The notes below the pieces were generated by a model. The model was not told where the DNA came from, made no database searches, and saw only the letters and a program-made list of their open reading frames with translations. A program made the translations under genes and the position numbers. A DNA stretch of 64,000 nt from Vespa crabro (lineage: Eukaryota; Arthropoda; Insecta; Hymenoptera; Vespidae): NCBI RefSeq assembly GCF_910589235.1, contig NW_025813595.1:3906001-3970000 (forward strand), given 5' to 3'. Below, one piece after another: positions 48,128 through 61,900 of the stretch (position 1 is the stretch's first letter; each line of letters begins with the position of its first letter).

Positions 48128-49765
48128 ACGTTAATAGCGATAATAAAGATCATAATAATAATAATTGTCACAATATAAATAATAACAATAATAACGATAA
48201 TATCGATAATAAGAATAATAACGATAATAAAGACAATAAAAATATTATTAAGTACGATAATAACGGTAATAAAGAGAATAACGGTAACAACGATAATAGC
48301 GATGACAATAATGATGATAACTATTATAATAATAATAAGAATAATTAAGAAAATTACGATAAATATAATAATTATAATAACAATAATATCTAAAATATCT
48401 ATAATAACGACATTAGTAACAACATTAATAAAGATACTAACGTTAATAACGATATTAACGATAGTAATAATGACAATAATAACGATAACAAAGATGATAA
48501 CGATATATAATAATATATATCGAATATATAACGAATAATAATAATAATAATATTATTGATAATAAGGTTAATAATGAAATTAACGGTAATAAAAATATTA
48601 ACAACAATAACGACAATAATAATAATAATAATAACGATACAAACGATAATAAAGATAATAACGGTATTAACGATATTAACGATAGAAATAATTACAATAA
48701 TAACCATAATGACGATAATAATGAGAGTAACGGTAATTATAAGAACAATAATTATTATAATAACGATACTAACAAAAGTAATAATAAGAATTACAACGAT
48801 AATAAAGAAATAAACATTATAATAATAACAATTATAACTATAATAACGATAAAAACTATAAAAACGATAATAATAATAATAATAATAAAAATAATAATAA
48901 GAAGGATACTATCGAAAATTACGATAATAATAAAAGTATTAATAATGATGATAAGGATAATAGCGATAAGATCGATAAAAGTAATATCAAAAATATCGAT
49001 AATAATTATAATAACGATAACAACTGTAATGACGATACCAATAATAACGACAAATACGATATTATCGATAATAATATTAACAATATTAACGTTCATAACG
49101 ATAATAACAATAATAATATTTTTGACAATAATTATAATACTGATAATAAAGATAATAACGATAATATAGATAATAACGTTAATAATAATAACAATAAAGA
49201 TAATAACGATAATATAGATAATAACGTTAATAATAATAACAATAATAACGATTATAACGATAATAACGATAATAATAGAGACAATAATAATAATATTAAA
49301 AATAATAACAAAAAAATAACGTTATATCTACAATAACGATGTTAATAATAACGAATTTATCGATAATAATAATAATAATATTAGCAATAATGACCTTAAT
49401 AAAGATAATAACGATAATAATGATACGATAATAACGATAATAATAAAAATAATATTGATAGTAATTATAATTACAATAATGACGATAATAACGATTATAA
49501 TAATAACGATAATGAGGATGATAATAAAAACTATAATAGCACTAATAACGATAATAATTATAATAATAATAGCAAAAATAACGATAACAACTATAATAAC
49601 ATTATTGATAATAATAATGATAACGAAACTAAGCTTAATAATGGTGTAAACGATAAAAATAATAACAATAATATCGGTGATAAAGATAATAACGGTAATA
49701 ATAATAATAATAATAAAGAAAATAACGATTATAATGATAATAACGTTAATAATGCTAATAATAAG
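48128..49765 (+). repeat. 1.6-kb segment in copy C carrying a diverged left-arm copy
   Basis: Copy C leaves the A/B alignment after ggcgaataacaata and returns at gagcaataataacgataaaa. Within it, 48,550-49,110 follows the word order of 9,060-9,760 and 44,360-45,010: a gataataaggttaat start, a dacaaacgataat-like middle, aaaatatcgataataattat, tgtaatgacgat and ttaacgttcataacgata. A stretch around 48,501-48,535 breaks the grammar with alternating AT (gatatataataatatatat). A small tandem near 49,150-49,235 repeats gataatatagataataacg. Confidence 0.7.
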
Positions 49766-50639
49766 AGCAATAATAACGATAAAAGGATAATAATTATAAT
49801 GATAGAGGTAATAATTACAATATTAACAATAATAAAGATAATAATAATAATAGTAGTAATAATAACAATAATAACAGTATTAACAATAAAAACGATAATA
49901 ATAATATTGTCCATAATAATAATAATAATAATACCGATAATAACGGTAATAACGACAATAATTATATTAATAATAATTATAATAGTAATAATAACGATAA
50001 TAACGATAATAACGATATTAATAAAAATAATGATAAATATAAAATTAATAACGATAGTGATGAAAATAAAAATTTTACTAATAACGATAATTTCTATAAT
50101 AGTGATAATAATAATAACGATAATAACGATTAAATTATAATAACAATAATAATAATAATATTATAATTAACAATAATAACGATAACAAGAACAATAGTGA
50201 TAAAAAAATTAATAATAAAATAGAAAATAAATTTAATAACGATGACAACGATAATTATAATAACAATATTAACGATAATAACGATAATAATGATTATACG
50301 GATTATAACAATAACGATAAAGAGAATAATAACGATAATAATGATAGTAAATATAATAACGTTTACAACAATAATAACGATAATAATAATTACGATAATA
50401 CCGATAATAAAGATAATTACAATAATAACAATAGTAATAATAAAGATGATAAAAATAATAACGATTGTAATGATTATAACGATAATAATATTAATAATTT
50501 TAACATAAATATCGTTAATAACGGTAATTATTTTAATAGAAGTAATCATAACAATATTAACAATGTTTGCAATAATAATGATAGTAAGGATAATAATAGA
50601 GGTAGCAATTAAAGTAATAACAGTAATAACGATAATAAC

Positions 50640-52580
50640 AACAATAAGGATAATAGTAATAACGATATTAACGACAGTAGTAATAATAATATCGATAGTA
50701 ACAATAATGACGATAATAACGATAATTACGATATTAATAATGATAATAATAATAATATTAATAACGATAATTACGTTAATAAAGATAATAATATTAACAA
50801 TAATAACGAAAACAACGATAATAAGGATAATAGTAATAACGATAATAACGACAATAATAATAATAATTTTATCAATAATAAAGATAATAGCGATAATATT
50901 AATAATTGTAATAATAATAAAGACGATAATAACGATAATTACGATAATAATAATAATAATAATAACAATGATAAAGATAATAGCGGAAATAATAATAATA
51001 ATAATAATAATAACAATAATAATTACAATAATAAAGATAATAATGACAATAATAATACGAATAATAATAATAATAATAATATCAATAATAACAAAAATAT
51101 CGCTAATAATAATAGTCATAATATCTATAATGACACTAATAATGGTAACAACAACAATAATATATACAAAAATATCGATAATTTTGATAATGATAATATC
51201 AATAATAAGAATAATAACAATAATAATGATAATAATTACAATAATATTAATAAAAATAATAACGATAATAACGATAATAACGATAATATCGATTATTGCG
51301 ATAATAACGATTTTAATAAAAATAAACGATAAAAACGATAATATTAGTAATAATAATGACGATAATAACGATATTTACGATAATAATAATAATAATAATA
51401 AATATAACAGCGATATTAACGATAATATCTATAATGGAAATAACGATAATTAAGATAATAACGATGTTAACGTTAATAATAGTAAGGATAACGATATTGT
51501 CGATAATAATAACTACACTATTAACGATAATTAAGATAAAAATAATAATAATAAGGATAATAACTGTATCAAAGATAATAACGATAATAACGATATTAAC
51601 GACAATAAAACTAATAATCATAATAAGGGGTAATAAAGAATATAACGATAATATTGATAATAACAATAATAATAATTGTAATAATAAAGATAATAATGAT
51701 AATATAGGAAATAAGGATAATAATAATAACAATAATATCGATAATAACGATATTAATGATAATAACGACAATGATAATAATAGTAATAATAATTAAAACG
51801 ATAATAACGATTATAATAATAATAATAACAAGAATAAAGATAATAACGACAATAATAATTATAAAAATAATAATAATGATAATATCGATAAAATCGATAA
51901 TAAAAATAATAATAATATTATAAAAAACAACAATGACAATAATAACGATAATAAGGATAATAATAAATATGATAAAGTCGATAATATCGATAATAGTATT
52001 AACAATATTAATGATATTATCGATAATATTATTAACAATATTAACGATAATATCGTTAATAATAATAACATTATTAACGATAATATATGTAAAAATTATA
52101 ACAGTAATAATAATAATAGTATTAACGATAATACCGATAATAACGATGATAATAATAATAACGATAATAAGGATAATAACCATAATAATAGTATTAATAA
52201 TAAAGATAACAACGATTTTAACGATAATAATGACAGTAATAATAACAATAATAACGATAATAACGATAACAATTATAATACCGATAATAGCGATAATAAC
52301 AATTAAAATCCTCTTAACGATATTAATATTTATAATAATAACAATAATACTGATAATAACGATAATAATGACAATAATAGTAGTAATAATAACAATTATA
52401 ACCCTAATATCGTTAAAAACGATAATAACGATAATAATAGTTTAATAATAACAATAATAACAATATTATCAATCAAAACAATAACGACAATTACGATAAT
52501 ATCGATAATAATAATAATAATAATAATAACATTAACGACGATAATAATGATAATAAGTATAATAATAATAATGAAAAAAA
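50640..52580 (+). repeat. 1.9-kb segment present in copy C and absent from A and B
   Basis: Copy C departs after attaaagtaataacagtaa and rejoins at aataaccatattaacgata. The segment is ordinary R-A-Y repeat with no gene. An aataaggggtaataaag string near 51,625 and aaaatcctcttaacg near 52,306 are its only unusual words. Confidence 0.68.
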
Positions 52581-53145
52581 CGATAATAACCATATTAACG
52601 ATAATAATAATAATAATAATAAGAAGAATAGTAATAATAATAGCGTTAATTACGATAATAACGATAATAAATATAGTAATTATAACACTAATAGCAATAA
52701 TAACGATAATAATGATAATAATAAATACGATAATATCGATAAATTCGTTAATAATAATAGTAATATTAACGATTATATCGACAAAAATAATATCAATAAT
52801 AACAATAATAAAATTAATAATTTTAATAACCATAATAATAAAATTATTATTAATAACAATAATGAAGATAAAAACGATACAAAAATAATAACTTTAAAAA
52901 CGAAAATAATGATAATAACGATTATAATAACAACGACAATATCGATGATAGTATTAATAATAATAAACATAAAACGATGTTTACGATTATAATAATAACA
53001 ATAATAAAGAAAAGAACGATTAATCTTTAATAACGATATTAATAATAACGATAATAACTATAATAACGATTTAACGATAATAATAATTACAATAATATCA
53101 ATAAAAACGATAGTAACGTTAATAATAATATTACAAAAAAATGAT

Positions 53146-54150
53146 AATAATGATAATAATAATATAATAACAATAATAAAGATTATAACGACATTAATAA
53201 GAATAAGAATAATAATAATAATAATAATATCGATGATAACGATAATAACTATAATAATAATATTTTTCATGACAATAATACCAATAATAATGGTAATAAG
53301 TATAATATTAAATACGATAAAGTCGATAATATCCATAAGATTATTAACAATTTTAGCGATAATATCGATAATAATAATAACAATATTAACGATAATATCA
53401 ATAAAATTAATAACAATATTAGCTATAATATCTATAATAATAATAATGGTAATAATAATAAAAGTAATAACGATAGTAGAGATAACAACAATGATAATAA
53501 TAATAACGATAATAAGGATAATAAGGTTAATAAAAATAATTATAATAAGGATAACAATAATATTGACGAAAGTAGCGATAATAATATTTACATAAAGAAA
53601 GATAATTACGATGATAATAATAAAAATAATAACGATTACAAAGACAATTTCGATAGTACCGATAATAATAATTATAATAACGAGAATTACGATATTAACA
53701 ATAACAATAATAGCGATATTAACGATAATATTGATGATAATATTAGCAATTATAACGATAACAAACGACAATAACGATAGTAAAGATAATAATATCTATA
53801 ATAACGATAATAACAATAATAATAATAGTAACGATAATAATAATAATGGTATTATCGATAAAGACAATAAAGATAATAACGGTAATAATTATAATAATAA
53901 AGATAATTACGATAATAACGATAATAATAATAACAATAATAAAGATAATAACGACATTCACGATAATAATAATTACAATAATAACGATAATAACGTCATT
54001 CACGATAATAATAATTACAATAATAAAGATAATAACGACAATAATGATAACAAGGAAAATAATTATAATAATAATATCAATAGAAACGATAAAAATGGTA
54101 ATACTTACGATTATAACGATACTAACGTTAATAACGATATTAACCATAAT
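53146..54150 (+). repeat. Right arm of the core repeat, block III
   Basis: Colinear with 13,741-14,850. It lacks about 100 bp present at 14,208-14,310 and differs otherwise by single bases and triplets. Confidence 0.82.
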
Positions 54151-55955
54151 AAAATTAATAACTATATTAACATAATAACGATAATAATTTCAGCAATAAT
54201 AGCGATAATAGCTACAATATCAGTAACAATAATAGTAACATTAATGACAATATTATCGATGATAACGATAATAAAAATAACGGTAATGACAATAATAATA
54301 ATATTAGTAATAAAAATAATAATTATAATAACGTTAATAATAATAACAATGATAACGGCAATAATGATAATAATATTAATAAAGATATTAGCAATAATAA
54401 AGGTAGTAATTTATAACTATTATAACGAAATAAACGATAATAACAATAACAATAATAACGATTATAACTAAAATAATAAAAACGATAGAAACGATACTAG
54501 TAAAAATAATAATACCGATAAAAACGATAATAAATTTAATAATAATAAAAAGAATAACGATAGTAAGATATTAACGATATAAACGATGATAAAATCAGAA
54601 ACTACGAAAATAACGATAATAATTATAACAATAGTAACGATAATAACTACAATAATTATAACAATAACAACAATAATAAAAATAATAACGATAATAACGA
54701 TAATAGTACATGTAATAATAATACTAATAACTATAATAACGATAATAACGATAATAATTATAATAACGATTAAAATAACAACGATAATAATGATAATAAC
54801 AATAATAGTAATAATAACTACGATAATAACGGGAATAACGATAACAATAATAATAACACTAACAATATAAATAATTACAATAGTAACGATAATAACATTA
54901 TGAAGATAATAATAATAATAATATTAACGATAATAATGATAATAACGATAATAATAATATCGAAAATAACGACAATAATAAAAATAATAATAACGATTAT
55001 AATGATAATAACGATAACATAGGTAATAATAAAAACAATAATATCGATAATGACGATATTAACGATATAATAATAATAATAATAATAATAATTTCGTTAA
55101 TTAGGTTAATTTCGAAAATAACGATAATAACTACATTAAATGTAATAATAATAACGATAATAACGATAATATCGATAAAAATAATAGCGACAATGACGAC
55201 AAAAGTAATAATAATATTAATAGTATTAACGATAATAACGATAATAGTAAATATAATAATAACGATACTAACGATAATAACGCATAATAATAATTACAAC
55301 AATAAAAATAGTAATGATAAAAATAATAACGATGATAACGATATTGACGATAATAATAATAATATTAACAACGATATTATGTATAATAACGATATCATCG
55401 AGAATAATAAAAATAATATCGATAATAACGATAATAACGATAATAAAATTAATAATAATATCAATAATAGCAATAATAGCGATAATAAAATATTAATAGT
55501 AATAAGAATAAAGATAATATCGATAATAACGGTAATATCGATAATAATTATAACGAAAATAACGACGATAATAATAATCATAATCGGTAATATGGATAAA
55601 TACGATAACATCGATAATAATAATAGCAATAATATCGATAATTACTATAATAACGACAATGATAATAATAATATTGACGATAATAATGATAATAACGATA
55701 ATAATAATAATAATAACATTAAAAACCATAATACCGATAATAACAATAATAATAACAGCATTACAAACAATAATATCGATAATAAAGATAAATACGATAA
55801 TAATTATAACAATTATATCGATAATAACGATTAGAAATATATTACTATTAACAATAATATTGCTGACAACGATAATAACGATAATTATAATAATTACAAA
55901 TAGATAATAAGGATTATAATGATAAGAACGTACATAACTATATATAAGAATATAA
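54151..55955 (+). repeat. Block III tail: modules shared first with block II, then with block I
   Basis: 54,151-54,740 is colinear with 30,775-31,570 (gatagtaagatattaa near 54,559, gatagtacatgtaataata near 54,702). 54,815-55,950 is colinear with 17,130-18,240. The part of block I between 14,866 and 17,130 is missing here, so the junction near 54,750-54,815 marks a deletion in III or an expansion in I and II. Confidence 0.8.
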
Positions 55956-58900
55956 CAGCAATTATAATAATAATACTAACGATAATGACGCTAATGACGA
56001 TAATAACGATAATGATGATAATAAGGAATATAATAATATCGATAGTAGCGATAATGGTAATAATAATAATAATGATAATAACGATTATAATAATAATAAT
56101 AATAACAATAAAAGCTATAAAAACGATAATAATAATAGTAACGATAATAAGGGTACTACCGAAAGCAACGATAATAAATATATCAATAAAAACGATAATA
56201 ACGATATTAACGATAATAATGATAATAACAATAAGACACTATCGGTCTGATACCATGTAATGATACGATAATAACGATTACTGTAATGGTAATATTACCG
56301 ATAGTTTCAATAATAACGATAATGACGTTAATAATAAAAATAATAATAAGGTAATAACGATATTAACGACATTAACGATAAAAATAATAATAACAATAAT
56401 AATAAAAATAACAATTACAATAATAACGATAATAACAATAAGAATGAGAACAATAATAGCGATAACATCGTTAATAACAATAATCGTAATAATAACGATA
56501 ATAGTGGTAATAACGATGACAACGACGTAAATAGTAATAGTAATAACGATAATAACGATATTACCGAAAATAAGGATAATAATAATAGCAATAATAACAA
56601 TAATAGCGATATTAATGATAATAAGAATAATAAAGATAGTAACAATAATAATAATAGTAATAATAATGTTAATAACGTTATTCACGATAATTACGATAAT
56701 ACTAATAACAGTAATAAAGATAATAGCGATAATATCGATTATAATAATAAGAATAAAATCGATAGTAATGATATTAATGATAACTATAATAACATTAATT
56801 ACGATAATAACGACAATAGTAATAATAATAATACACATAATAATATTAACAATAATAACGATAATGAAGATTTATACGATAATAATAATAACGATAATAA
56901 CGATTATAATAATAATATTAATAACAAAGGATATAACGATATTCACGAAAATAACGATAATAATGATAATAACGATACTAATAAAAACAAAAATAACAAT
57001 AATAACGAAAATAACGATTATAATGTTAATAACTATAATAATGATATTAACAATAAGAATAAAAGTAATAATAAAGACATTAACGTTATGAACGATAATA
57101 GTGATAATATCGATACTAATAAAAATAATAATTACAATAATAAAGATAATAACGATTATAATCATAATAACTATAATAATAATATTAACAATAATAACGA
57201 TTATAACTATATTAAAAATAACAATAATATACGATAACAAAGATAAAAACAACAATAATAATAGTAAAACATACGAAAATAAGGATAATAATAATAATAA
57301 TAATAACGATAATACTGATAATAACGTTAATAATTCTAGTAGAAATAACTATAATAACGGTAATAACTATTTTTATAAAAACAATAGTAACGATAAAATC
57401 GATAATGTCGATTATAATAATAATAATAGCAACGATAATAACGATATTAACTATAATAACTATAATAATAATAGCAATAATTACGACAAAAACGATATAT
57501 ATGATAATAACGATAACAACGGACACAAAATAATAATAATAGAAATAATAAAGGTCATAACGATATTAAATATAATATCGTTAGTAATAATACTAATAAT
57601 AACGATAAAAACGATTATAATGATAATAACGATAATAATAGAAGTAATAATAACAATGTAATCAATAATGACGATAATAACGAAATAACGATAATAAAAT
57701 TAGTATAATTACAATAATGAAAATAATAACGATAATACCGTTAATAATGGTAATAATAATAGCAATATTCACATTAATTCCGATAATAATAATAATAATA
57801 ATAATAACAATAATATCGACAATTACGATAAACACGATAATAAAAATAACGATAATATCGAAAAAAGTAATAATAATAATACCGATAGAAAAAATAATAA
57901 CGATAAGATCAATAATAATAATAATAATTATAACAATTATAACGATAATTACAGTAATAACAACAATAATAATAAAATTAATATCGATAATTACGTTAAT
58001 AACTATAATAATAATAGCAATAATAACGATAATAACGATAATAGTAATAATAATAGTAATAACAATTTTAAGAATAATAACGATAATAACGATAATACTA
58101 ATAACGATGACAACGATAAAAACAATAATATTAACATTAATATTAGCGAAAATAAGGATAATATCGATAACAACGGTACTATTAATAATAATTATCAAGA
58201 TAATAACATAATTAACGATCATAACGATAAAATGATAGTAACTTTACTATTAATAATATTAATAACAATAATAACGATAAGAACACTAATAATAAGAAGA
58301 ATAAGAACGATAATAACAATAATAAGGATAATTATAATTACAATAATAACGATACCAACGACAATAACGATAAAAATAATAATAATAATAACGAAAATAT
58401 CGATAATAAAGATGTCAACAATAATAATAATAACAATAATAAGAAGAATAACGATGACAACGATAATAATAACAATAATAAAGATAATAACGATAATAAC
58501 GATTATACGGATTATAACAATACGATAATATCGATAATAGTAATAATAATAAGAACGATAATGAAGATACAACGATAAATAATGATAATAACTATAATAA
58601 AGGTAATTGCAATAATAACTGTAATAATAATAGCAATATTAACGTTAATCATGATAATAAAGATAATAACTATAATAACGATAATAACAATGAAAATACT
58701 AGTAATAATAGAGGTATTAAAGATAGAAACGATAATAACGATAATAATAATAATAATAATAACAATAATAACGATAATAACAAAAATATTAAAAAGAATA
58801 ATAACGATTATAATGATAATAACGATAATACTAATAGCAATAATGACGATTTTAACGTTAAGAACGAAAAAAATAAAACCCTAAATGAATATTATAACAT

Positions 58901-61900
58901 TATCAATGATAATAATAATAATGACGTTATTAATAATCATCATAAAAAAGATATTAACGATAATAACTAGAATAAAAATTATAACAAGAATAATAATAAT
59001 AATAATAGTAACCACAAGAACGAAAATATCGATAATAACAATTATTTTAATAATGATAGTAACGATAATATCGATAATATTAATAACAATATTATTGATA
59101 AGATCGATAATAATAATAATAATAATAATATCGATAATATCGATAGTAAAAATAATGATAATAACGATAGTAAAGATAATAACTATAATATCGACTATAA
59201 CAATAATAATAATAACGATAATAACAATAATTACGATAATGACGATAATATTAATAACGATAATAACGATAATAACGTAAATAACGACAATAATAATAGA
59301 AATAATAACAATAACAACGTTAATAAAGATAATAACGATAATAATATTAACGATAATATCGACAATATTAATAATAATGACAACGATAATTATGATAATA
59401 ATGATCGTAAAACTAATAAAAATATAGATAATAACAATATTAACGATAATAACGATAATAACGATAATAACAGTAATAATAGTAATAGCAATAATAACAA
59501 TAGTAACGATAATAACGATAATAACGATAATAATAATAACGATAATAGCGATAATGTCGACAATATTGATAACAATATTTACGATAATTTCGATATTAAT
59601 AATTGTAATCTTAACAATAATAACGATCATAACGATAATAACAATATTAATTATAATATTATTATTGTAAGTAACAATAATAATGATAACGATGTTTATA
59701 ATAGTAATAATAATAACGTTTTTAACGATATTAACGGTAATAATGATAATAAAAATAATAATATTAATATCGATAATAACGGTAATAAAAACAACAATAA
59801 TAACAATATTAACGAAAATAGTAATAACAATTGTAACGGCAACAACGATAATAGCATTAATAATAATAATAATAATAGCGAATGTAAGTATAATAACGGT
59901 GACACCTATAATATTAATAACAATAATAACGATAATAACGATAATAACGATAATAATAGCACTAATAATAACGATAATAACGATAATAGTAATAATCGTG
60001 TTAAAGATAATAAAGATAATAACAACGGTAATAATGATAAAAACGATAATAACGATATTAGCAATGATAATAATAGCAATAATAAAGATATTAACGATGT
60101 AAATGGTTCTAACGCTAATAATAATTACAACAATAACGATAATAACGATTATGATGATAAGAACGGTAAAAATACAAATAATAATAAAAATAATACCGAC
60201 ATTAACAACAATAAGAATAATAATAGAAGTAATAATAACAATTTTAAGAATAATAACTATAAAAACGATAATAACAATAATAATAGTAGTAATAATAAAG
60301 TAAAAATTATAATAACGATAAAAACGATTTTAACGATAATAATAATAACGATAATTAGGATAATATCCATAATAATAATAACAATATTAGCGATAATACC
60401 GATAATAATAATAGCATTATTATCTATAATAACGATAATAACGTTTATAACGATAATAATAATAATAGTAATAATAACCATAATAAAGATAATAACGACA
60501 CAATAATAATAATAATATTAATAACCATAATAACGGTAATATCGATAAAAATAATAGAAAAATAAAATAATATCAATAAAAACGATAAAAAGTATAAAAA
60601 CGATAATATCGATAATATGAAATACAAATATTAACGATATTATCGATAATAATAATAACAATATTTCCAATAATATCGATAATAATAACAACAATATTGA
60701 CGATAATATCGATAATAATAATAACAATAATATCAGTAATACCGGTAATAACGATAATATCGCTAATAATAATAATGATAATAATGATAATAGCGATAGA
60801 AACAATAACAATATTAACGATAATATTGACAAAATATTAAAGATAATAATGATAATAATTTTAAAACGAAAATAATTATCATAATAATAATAGTAATATG
60901 GATAATAACGATAGAAAAATTAAAATAATAACGATAATATAGATTATAATAATATAATTAATAACGTTAATAACGTTAATTACGATAATAAAGGTAATAA
61001 TAATAAAATTAATAACTCTAATAACGATAATAAAGATAATAATATTATTAATAATACCGATAAAATCGATTATAATGGAAATAATTATAATAACAATATC
61101 GATAGTAACGATAATAACTGTAATAACGATAATAATAATAGTAATAATAATAGTAATAATAATAATGATAATTACGATAATAACGATAATAATAAAAGTT
61201 ATAATAATATTATAACAATAATAACGATAACAACGATAATAACGATATCTATAATAACGAGAATAAAGACAATAATAATAACAATAATAATATCGATAAT
61301 AACTATAATAATGATAGTAACCATAATGACCATAATAACGATAATATCGATAATAATAATAATAATAATAACAGTAATATCGAAAATAACGATAATAACG
61401 ACAGTAATAATAATAATTATAATAATAATATCCATAATGCAGATAATGACGCCAATAATAATAATTATAATAATATTAGTAATAACAAGGATAATAACGA
61501 TAATAATGGTTGAAGTAATAACTGAAATAACAATAATAATGATAGAGACGAAATTAACGTTAAGAATAGTAACGATTATAACGATAATATTGAAAATAAT
61601 AATAACAATATTTACGATAATATCGACAATAGTAATAATAATCATAACATTATTAACGATCATAACGATAATAACGATAATATTAATAAAGATAATAACG
61701 ATAATAAGAAAAAAAATATTATCGATAGCAACAATAATAATTATAATGATGTCTATATTGGTAATACTAATAACGATTAGAACGATTATAACGATAATAA
61801 CGATTATAATAATAAAATTAATAAGGACAATTACGTTAATAACTAAAATAATAATAGCAATAATAACTATAAAAACGATAATAATGATAATAAAAGTAAT

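Larger units (their letters stand above)
45087..53145 (+). repeat. Core repeat, copy C, with inserted segments
   Basis: Follows copies A and B in order but is about twice as long (8.06 kb against 3.94 kb). Matching parts are 45,087-46,178, 46,650-47,890, 48,085-48,128, 49,765-50,640, 52,580-52,705 and 52,805-53,145. The extra segments lie between them. C also lacks stretches that A and B have, about 57 bp at the equivalent of 1,905-1,960 and about 80 bp at the equivalent of 2,280-2,360. Whether the extra segments were gained by C or lost by the A/B ancestor cannot be told from this window. No gene is visible. Confidence 0.82.

Noticed and set aside
56290..56298. The nonanucleotide taatattac, known as the nick site of rolling-circle origins in geminiviruses and related ssDNA viruses
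   Set aside because: The same string occurs elsewhere by grammar (near 3,922, 13,717, 15,374 and 30,346), there is no Rep-like gene in the window, and no GC-rich origin stem surrounds it. The inverted arms are reported only as a structural oddity.
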